Under the pieces are notes generated by a model. It saw only the letters and a program-made list of their open reading frames with translations. It did no database searches and was not told the DNA's origin. Below, piece by piece: positions 6,504 to 13,543 of a stretch of 64,000 nt of DNA. The translations under genes and the position numbers were made by a program. Numbering within the stretch: position 1 is the stretch's first letter; each line of letters begins with the position of its first letter. Source of the DNA: a virus. The stretch spans positions 62,001-126,000 of IMG/VR virus record IMGVR_UViG_3300032313_001465. One strand, written 5' to 3'.

Positions 6504-6953
6504 ATGATAATTGAGTTAGAAATATTAAAAAAGTATGCTGAGAGTTTCGGGTTCAAATTAAATTTGAACTCGAAATCTTCTGAGGTAACTTTTAAACGGG
6601 GCACATTAAATACTCCTAATAAAATTAATATTATTAATACTAACTCAATCCATCAATATTATTTGTTATTACATGAATTGGGTCATTGGGAATTGATGAA
6701 GGATTGGGGTTTATATAAGCAGAAATATTATTTTTCATCAATGGGTGAAGAATTTGCTCTTGATAAGATATATAAATATCGAAGACGAGTTGCATATAAG
6801 GTAGATATAATGAGAGAAGAATTTGATGCTTGGGAAGCTGGTAAGAATTTAGCTGATAGATTAAATCTTTTTTTGGATATAGTTGACTATAACCAATATA
6901 GCGTTTCATATTTATTTTCGTATATTAAATATTTAGGTAAAAAAAGTAAATAA
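6504..6953 (+). CDS. HExxH metallopeptidase-like protein
   Basis: A 149-aa protein with 'LLLHELGHWELM', the HExxH zinc-binding helix at residues 57-61. A downstream acidic helix 'REEFDAWEAG' (104-113) could supply the third ligand. This resembles the IrrE/ImmA-type compact zincins, which cleave repressor-like partners, but the substrate cannot be inferred. It starts 2 nt after the RadA-like gene and is probably co-transcribed from P6. Confidence 0.6.
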   Translation: MIIELEILKKYAESFGFKLNLNSKSSEVTFKRGTLNTPNKINIINTNSIHQYYLLLHELGHWELMKDWGLYKQKYYFSSMGEEFALDKIYKYRRRVAYKVDIMREEFDAWEAGKNLADRLNLFLDIVDYNQYSVSYLFSYIKYLGKKSK

Positions 6954-6954
6954 A

Positions 6955-7257
6955 ATGGATTTAATTTGTATAAACGACACATACTCACCCGATACTTTAG
7001 AATTTTGGGCTAAAAACGGAGTTTGGTACCCTTGGAAAGATAGGATATATTCATTAAGAAATTCTCAAAGACATACAAACGGTAAGATAGGAATTAGAGT
7101 AAATGAAATTATTAATCCAGCGATTCCTGTAAAACACAATATCCTTACGCAAATTATAGTAGAGCCGACTTTCAATATTTTACGGTTTGCTTTATTAACA
7201 GGAGAAACATTAACTAAAGAAATAATAGAACAAGTAGAACATGAGATATCAAAATAA
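6955..7257 (+). CDS. hypothetical protein, 100 aa
   Basis: A soluble protein with an aromatic N-terminal half ('LEFWAKNGVWYPWKDRIYSL') and a helical C-terminus. No family recognised. It starts 1 nt after the peptidase-like gene, in the P6 operon. Confidence 0.55.
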   Translation: MDLICINDTYSPDTLEFWAKNGVWYPWKDRIYSLRNSQRHTNGKIGIRVNEIINPAIPVKHNILTQIIVEPTFNILRFALLTGETLTKEIIEQVEHEISK

Positions 7258-7495
7258 AGAACAAATGAGAGTAGATTATATTAGGATGAGAAGCGATAAT
7301 GCGCTTTACCTTGACCTATTCTATGAAATTTACCTTCATAAAAATCAAAAACAAAACTTAGATTTTAATACATTTGCTCATACATTTCAAATATACATGC
7401 ATTCTACCGGATTTTCGCTATTGAATGATATGGATATTTATTTTAATGTGGTTAAGGTCTTAGATAAAGATAAACATATTATTAAGTGGATGTAA
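7241..7495 (+). CDS. hypothetical protein, 84 aa
   Basis: A small helical protein, aromatic and basic. It overlaps the upstream gene by 17 nt with this start; an alternative ATG at 7265, just after the upstream stop, would remove the overlap and shorten it by 8 residues. No family recognised. Last gene of the P6 operon. Confidence 0.5.
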   Translation: MRYQNKEQMRVDYIRMRSDNALYLDLFYEIYLHKNQKQNLDFNTFAHTFQIYMHSTGFSLLNDMDIYFNVVKVLDKDKHIIKWM

Positions 7496-7560
7496 ACGTC
7501 ATGTAGACGTCATACGAGAAATTTGGCGAAGCGAAACAATGGTCGTATATTGATGTATAA
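7496..7560 (+). promoter_or_regulatory. early-type promoter P7 with paired CGTCAT boxes
   Basis: ACGTCAT (7496-7502) and ACGTCAT (7506-7512), TTTG (7522-7525), 20-nt spacer with GCGAAGCGAAAC, TATATTG (7546-7552). The last copy of this promoter class; none is seen downstream. Confidence 0.8.
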
Positions 7561-7576
7561 TAAAAAAATAAAGGTT

Positions 7577-7822
7577 ATGACACAAACAACAATTAAATAC
7601 TACGAAGGTTCAGTTGAATTTTATACTGTTAATTCAGCAAATGAAGTTAAACAATTGAATAAGTATGTTTTAAGTACATTTAAACATAAGTGTGCTTCTA
7701 AGAAAAGAATTGATGGTGAGCTTTGGGCTGAGGTTTTTGAAAATGGTAAATCGATTTCTAGATTTATATATAATCCAAAACAAGGTTTAAAAGTATTTTC
7801 AACACAAGAATTATCTAAATAA
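7577..7822 (+). CDS. hypothetical protein, 81 aa
   Basis: A small beta-rich protein ('MTQTTIKYYEGSVEFYTVNS'). A longer frame would run through promoter P7, so the ATG at 7577 in the 'AATAAAGGTTATG' leader is used. No family recognised. Confidence 0.6.
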   Translation: MTQTTIKYYEGSVEFYTVNSANEVKQLNKYVLSTFKHKCASKKRIDGELWAEVFENGKSISRFIYNPKQGLKVFSTQELSK

Positions 7823-7823
7823 T

Positions 7824-8252
7824 ATGGCTTTATACGATTGCACAATACAATACGACATGTTTAGTAGTGAAGTTAACCAAATAATATATTCAGAAGGTCC
7901 TTTAGCTTTACAACCTAAAAAACAAGGTATATCATCATCACATGTTAAACGTTTTTTCTATGAGGTAGAATCAATAGTAGCGCCTCAATTACTTAAGATA
8001 AGAGACCAAAAATACATTATTCCTAACTGGCAACCCGTTCATCTTAATACTGAATTAACTGATATTATTTGGATAAAACCAAAATCAGATAAAGTGATTG
8101 TTGAAAAAGAACAATGGGAATTTTTAGGATCTGATGGTGTAAGTAAATATTTTGTTAGAAAAACAGGTAATCAGTTTAAATGTACTTGTCCTGGATACTA
8201 TCGTTCATTTACTAGAGAATGTAAACATATTAAAGAATGTAAATTAAAATAA
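7824..8252 (+). CDS. SWIM-type zinc-finger protein
   Basis: A 142-aa protein. The C-terminus 'FKCTCPGYYRSFTRECKHIK' has Cys120, Cys122, Cys133 and His135, the CxC-x(n)-CxH arrangement of the SWIM zinc finger, which binds DNA or partner proteins. The N-terminal 100 residues are unknown. It starts 1 nt after the preceding stop in the P7 operon. Confidence 0.65.
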   Translation: MALYDCTIQYDMFSSEVNQIIYSEGPLALQPKKQGISSSHVKRFFYEVESIVAPQLLKIRDQKYIIPNWQPVHLNTELTDIIWIKPKSDKVIVEKEQWEFLGSDGVSKYFVRKTGNQFKCTCPGYYRSFTRECKHIKECKLK

Positions 8253-8253
8253 A

Positions 8254-8475
8254 ATGGAAACAGCACAATTGATTCAAAAAGTTTATAGAGTAAACTTTAT
8301 ATATAAAGGAGAAAATTATTTTTCAATAATTACCGAAGATCTTCTTTCTGATAAAGTTAATTTAGAAGTTATTATGAAGGAAAGAAATAGAGTAGCAATT
8401 GATAGCGATGAAGAAATTTATAAAAATCTTGAAAAAATAACATATGAGCAATATACAGCAACCAAAAAGAGGTAG
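8254..8475 (+). CDS. hypothetical protein, 73 aa
   Basis: A small acidic protein, beta-strand then helix. Starts 1 nt after the SWIM gene and overlaps the next gene by 32 nt. No family recognised. Confidence 0.55.
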   Translation: METAQLIQKVYRVNFIYKGENYFSIITEDLLSDKVNLEVIMKERNRVAIDSDEEIYKNLEKITYEQYTATKKR

Positions 8476-8734
8476 ACCATCACGTGAAGATGCAGTAGTT
8501 GAGTCTAAATTTACTAGACGATTCGATGATGAAAATGGAGATTATTCAATTTGGACGTTTGATTTAAATAAAAATTCTAATGGACCAATAAAAACAGAAA
8601 CGTTTTATAAAAAAATCCCAACCACATTTGATCAAGATCAAGAGAAACTACCATTAACAAAACGAAAATTTGTTAATGAAGAAAATAATAAAGTAGTTTC
8701 GTATCAAAGAGCTAAAGCTTTAAATATCATATAA
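8444..8734 (+). CDS. hypothetical protein with N-terminal KRGRPS tag
   Basis: A 96-aa protein starting 'MSNIQQPKRGRPSREDAV'. The KRGRPS sequence at residues 8-13 is the AT-hook-like motif also found at the start of the RadA-like ATPase and repeated in the 3.2-kb gene. The rest is charged with no recognised domain. The tag position supports this start despite the 32-nt overlap with the gene before it. Confidence 0.55.
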   Translation: MSNIQQPKRGRPSREDAVVESKFTRRFDDENGDYSIWTFDLNKNSNGPIKTETFYKKIPTTFDQDQEKLPLTKRKFVNEENNKVVSYQRAKALNII

Positions 8735-9063
8735 TGGCAGAAAAAAGAGGTTGGACAGATAAAAGCATTTATGACTTTAACCCATCAGCATTTTTAGAGA
8801 TTTTACTCAATGAACAATGGTTTAGAGTAACTTGTGAGGACTTTAGAAGTTTTGATGGTCCTAGAAGAATTACTCATTGGAAAGATAGAGAAAAAATATG
8901 TTCTGATTACTATGGGCCCGTTTACTTTCATCGTACTAATAAAAAAGCAGATCCAACTAATAGTAATACAATATTATATATTTCTACTGACTTAAATAAG
9001 GTACAAAAGTTAAAGAATAGAGATATGAAACGTGGGAAATTGGAAGAAGATTATTACATTTAA
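8734..9063 (+). CDS. hypothetical protein, 109 aa
   Basis: A soluble, basic, aromatic protein ('WFRVTCEDFRSFDGPRRITH'). No family recognised. Its ATG overlaps the preceding stop by 1 nt (TAATG), suggesting coupling. Confidence 0.6.
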   Translation: MAEKRGWTDKSIYDFNPSAFLEILLNEQWFRVTCEDFRSFDGPRRITHWKDREKICSDYYGPVYFHRTNKKADPTNSNTILYISTDLNKVQKLKNRDMKRGKLEEDYYI

Positions 9064-9076
9064 ATAAATAAAGGTT

Positions 9077-9445
9077 ATGAATAGAAAAGAAATAGTAGAA
9101 ACGTATTTAAAAAATACAATAGAGTTTTTAGAAGAAAATGAATTTTTTGAAGACGTTCTAAATGAAGATGGTATTCAAGATATTGATAAATTTAGGGAAT
9201 TATTTCTATACGAATTAGAAATTAAAATATTAGACGCTTATGATAAACATAAATCGCCTGTATTAACTGAAGAAGAGTTTCTTGATGCTACCAAGTTAGC
9301 TATTGTAGGGTGTCATTTAGAATCTTTAAAAGATAAAGGATTAATTCAATCTGAATTCGATTTAGAATCAGGAGAAATAGTTTACTCTTTAAATAAAGAT
9401 ATCTCTTTAGATGATGATGGCGGATATGGAATGTATGATCATTAA
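9077..9445 (+). CDS. acidic hypothetical protein, 122 aa
   Basis: A strongly acidic helical protein ending in an Asp/Gly-rich tail ('LDDDGGYGMYDH'). Small acidic phage proteins sometimes mimic DNA or bind basic host factors, but nothing specific identifies this one. It has the recurrent 'AATAAAGGTTATG' leader. Confidence 0.6.
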   Translation: MNRKEIVETYLKNTIEFLEENEFFEDVLNEDGIQDIDKFRELFLYELEIKILDAYDKHKSPVLTEEEFLDATKLAIVGCHLESLKDKGLIQSEFDLESGEIVYSLNKDISLDDDGGYGMYDH

Positions 9446-9459
9446 TTAAAATAATATAA

Positions 9460-9786
9460 ATGCAAACACAAACTTACATAAACAACGACCAAATTATTAA
9501 ATTCAATATCTCTCCAGATCATAATTCAATTATTGTTATTTTGGAAGATATAGGAATGGGTGATGAATATATCTTAGCCAAGTTAATAGGAGGTAAATAT
9601 GAGTGGGTAAGTGAAAAAAATAAGAATTTATACTTTTCTTTATTCAGAAAATATATTTACTTAAAAAGGCACTTAAAAAAGGCAATTAAATTACTTGATA
9701 ATAGTAATACCGATAATGATCTAAAAATTAGAATGCAGTGTTTTAAAAGAAAATTTTCAATACAAGTATCAAAAATATTAAAATAA
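9460..9786 (+). CDS. hypothetical protein, 108 aa
   Basis: A beta-rich N-terminal half and a basic helical C-terminal half ('KRHLKKAIKLLDNSN'). No family recognised. Last protein gene before the tRNA cluster. Confidence 0.55.
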   Translation: MQTQTYINNDQIIKFNISPDHNSIIVILEDIGMGDEYILAKLIGGKYEWVSEKNKNLYFSLFRKYIYLKRHLKKAIKLLDNSNTDNDLKIRMQCFKRKFSIQVSKILK

Positions 9787-9804
9787 AAGAAAAATAGTTG
9801 AGAA

Positions 9805-9837
9805 CTTGGTAAAGAAAAAATGGGTTATATATATAAT
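9805..9837 (+). promoter_or_regulatory. possible promoter for the tRNA cluster
   Basis: CTTG (9805-9808) followed after about 18-20 nt by an alternating TATATATAAT tract just before tRNA-Glu. Spacing resembles the early promoters, but the upstream boxes are missing. Weak call. Confidence 0.3.
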
Positions 9838-9849
9838 ATAAATAAACAT

Positions 9850-9923
9850 GCTGCGTTAGGCAAATTGGTTAAGCCGCTACCCTTTCACGGTAGAAATTGA
9901 GGGTTCGAGCCCCTTACGCAGTA
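9850..9923 (+). tRNA. tRNA-Glu (anticodon UUC)
   Basis: Acceptor GCTGCGT (9850-9856) pairs with ACGCAGT (9916-9922, G-U at position 1). D arm GGC/GCC, anticodon stem CTACC/GGTAG with loop CTTTCAC, T arm GAGGG-TTCGAGC-CCCTT. The terminal CCA is not encoded. Confidence 0.9.
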
Positions 9924-9931
9924 CTTTTTAT

Positions 9932-10003
9932 TGCCCTTTCGTCTAATTGGCAGGACAAATGATTTTGGTTCATTAAATTGGAGTTCGAATCTCTGAGGGG
10001 CAA
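9932..10003 (+). tRNA. tRNA-Gln (anticodon UUG)
   Basis: Acceptor TGCCCTT/AGGGGCA, D stem GTC/GAC, anticodon stem AATGA/TCATT with loop TTTTGGT, T loop TTCGAAT. It reads CAA, a codon favoured in this AT-rich genome. CCA not encoded. Confidence 0.9.
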
Positions 10004-10008
10004 CATAT

Positions 10009-10084
10009 CGCGGGATAGGGCAGTTGGTAGCCCGCTAGGCTCATAACCTAGAGGTCGTGGGTTCGAATCCCACTCCCGCAACCA
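10009..10084 (+). tRNA. tRNA-Met (CAU), initiator-like
   Basis: Acceptor CGCGGGA/TCCCGCA leaves position 1-72 as a C-A mismatch, the hallmark of bacterial initiator tRNA. Anticodon loop CTCATAA, T arm GTGGG-TTCGAAT-CCCAC, and an encoded 3' CCA. Of the three G-C pairs usual in initiator anticodon stems, only two are present (CTAGG/CCTAG). Confidence 0.9.
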
Positions 10085-10110
10085 AGTAAGTAACAGTTCT
10101 TTGACATATA

Positions 10111-10116
10111 GGAGAT
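10111..10116 (+). promoter_or_regulatory. strong Shine-Dalgarno site
   Basis: GGAGAT lies 6 nt before the ATG of the next gene. Most genes here have no clear Shine-Dalgarno, so this classical spacing stands out. Confidence 0.55.
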
Positions 10117-10122
10117 AAAAAC

Positions 10123-10446
10123 ATGGAAATATTATCATTTGCTTTTGGTATGCTTTCGATGATTGCAGTAGGTTTAATTGCTGTAGTTGTTGTGGGTATA
10201 GTAAAGGTAATAAAAATGCAAAATCAAATAAACAATTTAGATCGTATGACTGAAAGTGGTCATGATCAAATTCACAATCGTGTTACCAACGAATACGAAC
10301 ACCTTAGTAATGTTATTGAGAGTGATCGTAGGGAGTTGAATTCAAGAATCGATGAACTACTCAGTCACGTTGATTCAAGAATCGATAAAACTGAAAACAA
10401 AATGAAAAACGGCAATATTGTCACAAAACAAACCATTAACGGTTAA
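10123..10446 (+). CDS. single-pass membrane protein with coiled coil
   Basis: A 107-aa protein. Residues about 5-32 form one hydrophobic helix ('GLIAVVVVGIVKVIKMQNQI') followed by a long polar helix with heptad character ('SRIDELLSHVDSRIDKTENK'). It is probably anchored in the inner membrane with a cytoplasmic or periplasmic coiled coil. It sits between the tRNAs and tmRNA; function unknown. Start supported by the strong Shine-Dalgarno upstream. Confidence 0.65.
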   Translation: MEILSFAFGMLSMIAVGLIAVVVVGIVKVIKMQNQINNLDRMTESGHDQIHNRVTNEYEHLSNVIESDRRELNSRIDELLSHVDSRIDKTENKMKNGNIVTKQTING

Positions 10447-10482
10447 AAATAGTTAATAGAGCTGTTACTTACTATCTTATAT

Positions 10483-10858
10483 GGGGGTGTCAAGGCATCG
10501 ATTGGCAGTCGTAGTTTTTTAGATGCAGGCAGGATAAGATGGAAATCCTTATAAGACTATCAAACAACAACCGCAGTAGAATTATCTACAATGACCTTCG
10601 AAGATGCAATGTCTTTTGTTGGTGCTGACTTAGCAGTAGCTGCCTAGTCGCTCCCGTATCACTCACGGGACTTAAAAAAGAAGTGAAGCTCAGGTGGAAA
10701 AGTGATTGAACCTAAAAATCGAATCACCTATTGTTTGTTGGTTGCCGATGGTAAAGAACCAACCGAATATTTTGTTAGTTAAGAAAAACTGACTAAGCCT
10801 GTGAATGAGTCTAAGAAATTAGCTGAGCAAGACGGAGATTCGAATTCTCCCACCTCCA
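10483..10858 (+). ncRNA. ssrA: tmRNA
   Basis: The tRNA-like half is clear: 5' GGGGGTG pairs with 3' CACCTCC (10851-10857), and the T arm GGAGA-TTCGAAT-TCTCC is perfect. 'CTGACTAAGC' near the 3' side matches the conserved bacterial tmRNA segment. The tag frame ends ADLAVAA-stop (TAG at 10645-10647). If resumption is at GCA 10573 the tag is 24 residues, longer than the usual 8-15; the exact resume codon is uncertain. A CCCGT/ACGGG hairpin after the stop is a pseudoknot stem candidate. tmRNA rescues stalled ribosomes with SmpB; CCA is not encoded. Confidence 0.9.
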
Positions 10859-10863
10859 CAAAT

Positions 10864-10891
10864 AAGCCTACTTTTAAGTGGGCTTTCTTTT
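10864..10891 (+). terminator. rho-independent terminator after tmRNA
   Basis: AAGCCTAC (10864-10871) pairs with GTGGGCTT (10878-10885, one G-U), loop TTTTAA, followed by TTCTTTT. Confidence 0.85.
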
Positions 10892-10910
10892 ACCTTTTAT
10901 TAAATTAACC

Positions 10911-10920
10911 ATATTTATTA
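10911..10920 (+). promoter_or_regulatory. late-type ATATTTAT motif
   Basis: ATATTTATTA, 11 nt upstream of the start codon of the first lysis-cassette gene, just after the tmRNA terminator. Confidence 0.5.
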
Positions 10921-10931
10921 TAAACGACATA

Positions 10932-11177
10932 ATGAAATTAATTAATTGGTTAAGTAATGCTTTAAAAGATGAAAAGGGTAATCCATCATCAAAAAGAATT
11001 GTAGGTATCATGTGTGCTATTGCTTTGTGCATAACAATGTATCACAATAGTTTTTCACCAACAGAAACCGCTCCTTCTACTGCCTTAGTAGACGCTGTAG
11101 CATTGTTAGCTTTTGGCTGTTTAGGACTATCTTCTGTAGATAAATTTACTAATAGAAAATCAAAAGACGAAAATTAA
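10932..11177 (+). CDS. small two-helix membrane protein, possible holin
   Basis: An 81-aa protein with hydrophobic segments at about residues 23-40 and 52-70 and a charged C-terminus. It lies directly upstream of the endolysin (1-nt gap), the usual holin position, so I infer a holin or antiholin role. The ATG at 10932 is chosen because a longer GTG-started frame would begin in the terminator. Confidence 0.55.
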   Translation: MKLINWLSNALKDEKGNPSSKRIVGIMCAIALCITMYHNSFSPTETAPSTALVDAVALLAFGCLGLSSVDKFTNRKSKDEN

Positions 11178-11178
11178 T

Positions 11179-11778
11179 ATGAACTTAGAAAAATTAAAAG
11201 GACACATTCCAGATAGTGTTATAGCCCAAATTCCAAGTATTCAAACCAAATTTGAAATTAATACCCCGTTACGTTTAGCTCACTTTTTAGCTCAATGTGG
11301 TCACGAATCAGGAGGGTTTAAAGTGTTAAGAGAAAATTTAAACTACGGAGCAAAGGGATTAAGAACTATTTTTGGTAAATATTTCCCAACTGATGCTTTA
11401 GCTTTACAATACGAAAGAAAACCTGAAAAAATAGCAAATAGAGTATATGCAAATCGAATGATGAATGGTGATGAAGCTTCAGGTGATGGGTATAAATTTT
11501 GTGGTAGAGGTTTTATTCAATTAACTGGGAAAGAAAATTATACTAATTTTGGTAAAGCTATTGAAGTAGATCTTACTGCAACTCCTGACTTAGTTGCTAC
11601 TCAATATCCACTATTATCTGCTGCTTGGTTCTTCCACAAAAATGGTTTACACAAACTTGCCGATGGTGGGGCTACTGATGCTGTAGTAACTTCTGTAACT
11701 AAAAGAGTAAATGGTGGAGTAATTGGTTTAGCTGATCGTATTAAACATTTTAATGAATATTATAGCTTACTTAAATAA
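11179..11778 (+). CDS. GH19 chitinase-like endolysin
   Basis: A 199-aa protein of the glycoside hydrolase 19 family. The N-terminal 'FLAQCGHESGGFKVL' carries the catalytic glutamate (Glu43), and 'GDGYKFCGRGFIQLTGKENY' is the family's highly conserved substrate-groove block. Phage GH19 enzymes cut the glycan strands of peptidoglycan. No signal peptide is seen, so a holin is needed for release. Flanked on both sides by small membrane proteins. Confidence 0.9.
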   Translation: MNLEKLKGHIPDSVIAQIPSIQTKFEINTPLRLAHFLAQCGHESGGFKVLRENLNYGAKGLRTIFGKYFPTDALALQYERKPEKIANRVYANRMMNGDEASGDGYKFCGRGFIQLTGKENYTNFGKAIEVDLTATPDLVATQYPLLSAAWFFHKNGLHKLADGGATDAVVTSVTKRVNGGVIGLADRIKHFNEYYSLLK

Positions 11779-12077
11779 TGTTTAGTACTGGAAATGTATG
11801 GCTAACTACTTTTGCTGTAATGTTTGGCATTGCTTTTATAGCAGCTGGTGTGTATTATGTAAATAAACTTTTTATAAACTCTACAAAGGATATTCTTGTT
11901 AGGTTTATATTATTAGTATTTGCAGCATTAGTTGGTGTATTTATAGTAGATAAAGTAATAGCATTTGGAATGCCATTGCTATCTGATCACCAGAACGACC
12001 AACTATTTGACTTAATTAAGACTTTGACTTTAATGATATTCTCTTATTATTTTGGAACACAAAAACAAGAAAAATAA
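11778..12077 (+). CDS. three-helix membrane protein, holin candidate
   Basis: A 99-aa protein with about three hydrophobic helices ('LTTFAVMFGIAFIAAGVYYV', a second at about 42-65, and 'TLTLMIFSYYF') and a basic C-terminus. It overlaps the endolysin stop by 1 nt. It is at least as good a holin candidate as the gene on the other side of the endolysin; which is holin and which is antiholin or an unrelated membrane protein cannot be told. Confidence 0.6.
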   Translation: MFSTGNVWLTTFAVMFGIAFIAAGVYYVNKLFINSTKDILVRFILLVFAALVGVFIVDKVIAFGMPLLSDHQNDQLFDLIKTLTLMIFSYYFGTQKQEK

Positions 12078-12100
12078 ATATTTTTTAAATTAATATAAAA

Positions 12101-12131
12101 GACCCACACTATTTGTGGGTTCTTCTTTCTT
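12101..12131 (+). terminator. rho-independent terminator after lysis cassette
   Basis: ACCCACA (12102-12108) pairs with TGTGGGT (12114-12120), loop CTATT, followed by a T-rich tract. Confidence 0.85.
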
Positions 12132-12134
12132 ATA

Positions 12135-12144
12135 ATATTTATCA
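12135..12144 (+). promoter_or_regulatory. late-type ATATTTAT motif
   Basis: ATATTTATCA ends 2 nt before the next start codon. If it is a -10 element the transcript would be almost leaderless. Confidence 0.5.
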
Positions 12145-12146
12145 AT

Positions 12147-12563
12147 ATGGATGTAAATAAAATTTTTGATTTATTTGGTGACAAATATGATGAAGGCGAT
12201 AAAAAGACCATAAACAACGTTTTAATCGACTTCACTCGGTTACCTGAATATAATGCGCGAATGTTTATAAAATCGTTTTTAAACAGTGAGGTATTAGAAA
12301 AGAAAATGGATAAACTTTTAAAAAATACCAATATCGACGAATTGGATATTGCTGAGATTAGTAATAAATTGGTCTATAATATGGCATGGAAATATATCTC
12401 AGAATTAGATTTAGATCAAGAATATGATATCATGGTAATTAAAAATATAAAGGAAAAAGAATTTGATATTGGATTAAATAATTCAATGAAATATTTTGAA
12501 AGAATGGAGGAATATGAGAAATGTGCTTTCATATGTAAAATAAAGAACCTTCGAGAAGATTAA
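12147..12563 (+). CDS. hypothetical protein, 138 aa
   Basis: A soluble, acidic, helical protein. The C-terminal 'SMKYFERMEEYEKCAFICKI' recalls the two-helix UVR-like pattern but lacks the LRD core. It is the first gene after the lysis terminator, with an ATATTTAT motif directly in front. Function unknown. Confidence 0.6.
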   Translation: MDVNKIFDLFGDKYDEGDKKTINNVLIDFTRLPEYNARMFIKSFLNSEVLEKKMDKLLKNTNIDELDIAEISNKLVYNMAWKYISELDLDQEYDIMVIKNIKEKEFDIGLNNSMKYFERMEEYEKCAFICKIKNLRED

Positions 12564-12633
12564 AGAAAAATTTGGAGACCCAAGAAATCTTCATTAACTT
12601 AAGAAAATTATAAACAATTAAACATATTAAATA

Positions 12634-12834
12634 ATGAGAAACAGAAACACAGTTTTAAAAAAAGTAGAAAATATAGAAGGGAAATTAAAACAATTAAAGT
12701 TTTGTGTCCAAAGAGGAGCTGAATTAAATGAATATTTAGACGCTTTGGCATTAGCAGAGGAAGAATTATCAGAATTAAAATCATGTATTGAAAGAGAGCC
12801 AATGTCTCCTGAAGAAATGAATCCATACCTTTAA
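12634..12834 (+). CDS. small coiled-coil protein, 66 aa
   Basis: A 66-aa protein with heptad-like runs ('VLKKVENIEGKLKQLKFCVQ' and 'ALAEEELSELKSCI'). Probably an oligomeric helical protein; no family recognised. Confidence 0.55.
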   Translation: MRNRNTVLKKVENIEGKLKQLKFCVQRGAELNEYLDALALAEEELSELKSCIEREPMSPEEMNPYL

Positions 12835-12848
12835 AATATAAAATAGTT

Positions 12849-13526
12849 ATGAAATTAGCCCAAGAAAAACCATTAGAAGGTGTTATTTATATAACAACAA
12901 ATTTAATTAATGGGAAAAAATATATTGGGTCGGATTCTAATAATGATAAATATTATTATGGTTCAGGGGTTAATTTAAAACTAGCAATTAAGAAATATGG
13001 AAAATCTAACTTTAAAAAAGATATTTTATGTTATTGCCCCTTAGATAAATTAAGGGAAATGGAAGAATATTACTGTCACTATTATAATGTAGAGAAAAGT
13101 CAACTATTTTATAATTGTACTAATAAAGGGTTAGGTTCAATAAAAGGAATTCCTCATAAAAGAAATAAAAAAGTGTTGCAGTATGATTTACAAGGTAATT
13201 TCCTTCAGGAGTGGGATTCATATACTGATGTATGTAGTAAATTAAATATTAAAACATTAGGATCTGCTTTAAAAGGAGAACAAAAAACTGCAGGTGGGTT
13301 TATTTGGAAATATAAAACAAATGAAGACTTTCCAAAAGTAATATCATCCTTTAAAGATGATAGACTTAAAGATAAACCTATATTACAAATTGATTCAAAT
13401 GGTATTGTGATTAATGAATTTTATTCAATGTGGGAAACTAGAAAAACATTTAAAGAACCTTCTAATATACGAAATGCTTTAATAAAAGGATGTAAAGCTT
13501 ATAATTTTTATTGGAAATTTAAATAA
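12849..13526 (+). CDS. GIY-YIG homing endonuclease with two NUMOD1 modules
   Basis: A 225-aa protein. The GIY-YIG nuclease core is at the N-terminus: 'GVIYITT' (11-17), 'KYIGSD' (24-29), and the helix 'LREMEEYYCHYYN' with the metal-binding glutamate. Two C-terminal NUMOD1-type DNA-binding modules follow, 'QYDLQGNFLQEWDSYTDV' ending AGGFIWKYK, and a second ending YNFYWKFK. This is the Seg-type free-standing homing endonuclease layout: it cuts alleles lacking the gene and spreads by repair. It interrupts the region between the lysis cassette and the late sigma gene. Confidence 0.85.
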   Translation: MKLAQEKPLEGVIYITTNLINGKKYIGSDSNNDKYYYGSGVNLKLAIKKYGKSNFKKDILCYCPLDKLREMEEYYCHYYNVEKSQLFYNCTNKGLGSIKGIPHKRNKKVLQYDLQGNFLQEWDSYTDVCSKLNIKTLGSALKGEQKTAGGFIWKYKTNEDFPKVISSFKDDRLKDKPILQIDSNGIVINEFYSMWETRKTFKEPSNIRNALIKGCKAYNFYWKFK

Positions 13527-13543
13527 ATAAATACAAACAAAAT

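Noticed and set aside
9914-10138. 74-codon open frame on the - strand
   Set aside because: It lies over tRNA-Gln and tRNA-Met; the translation is of tRNA sequence.
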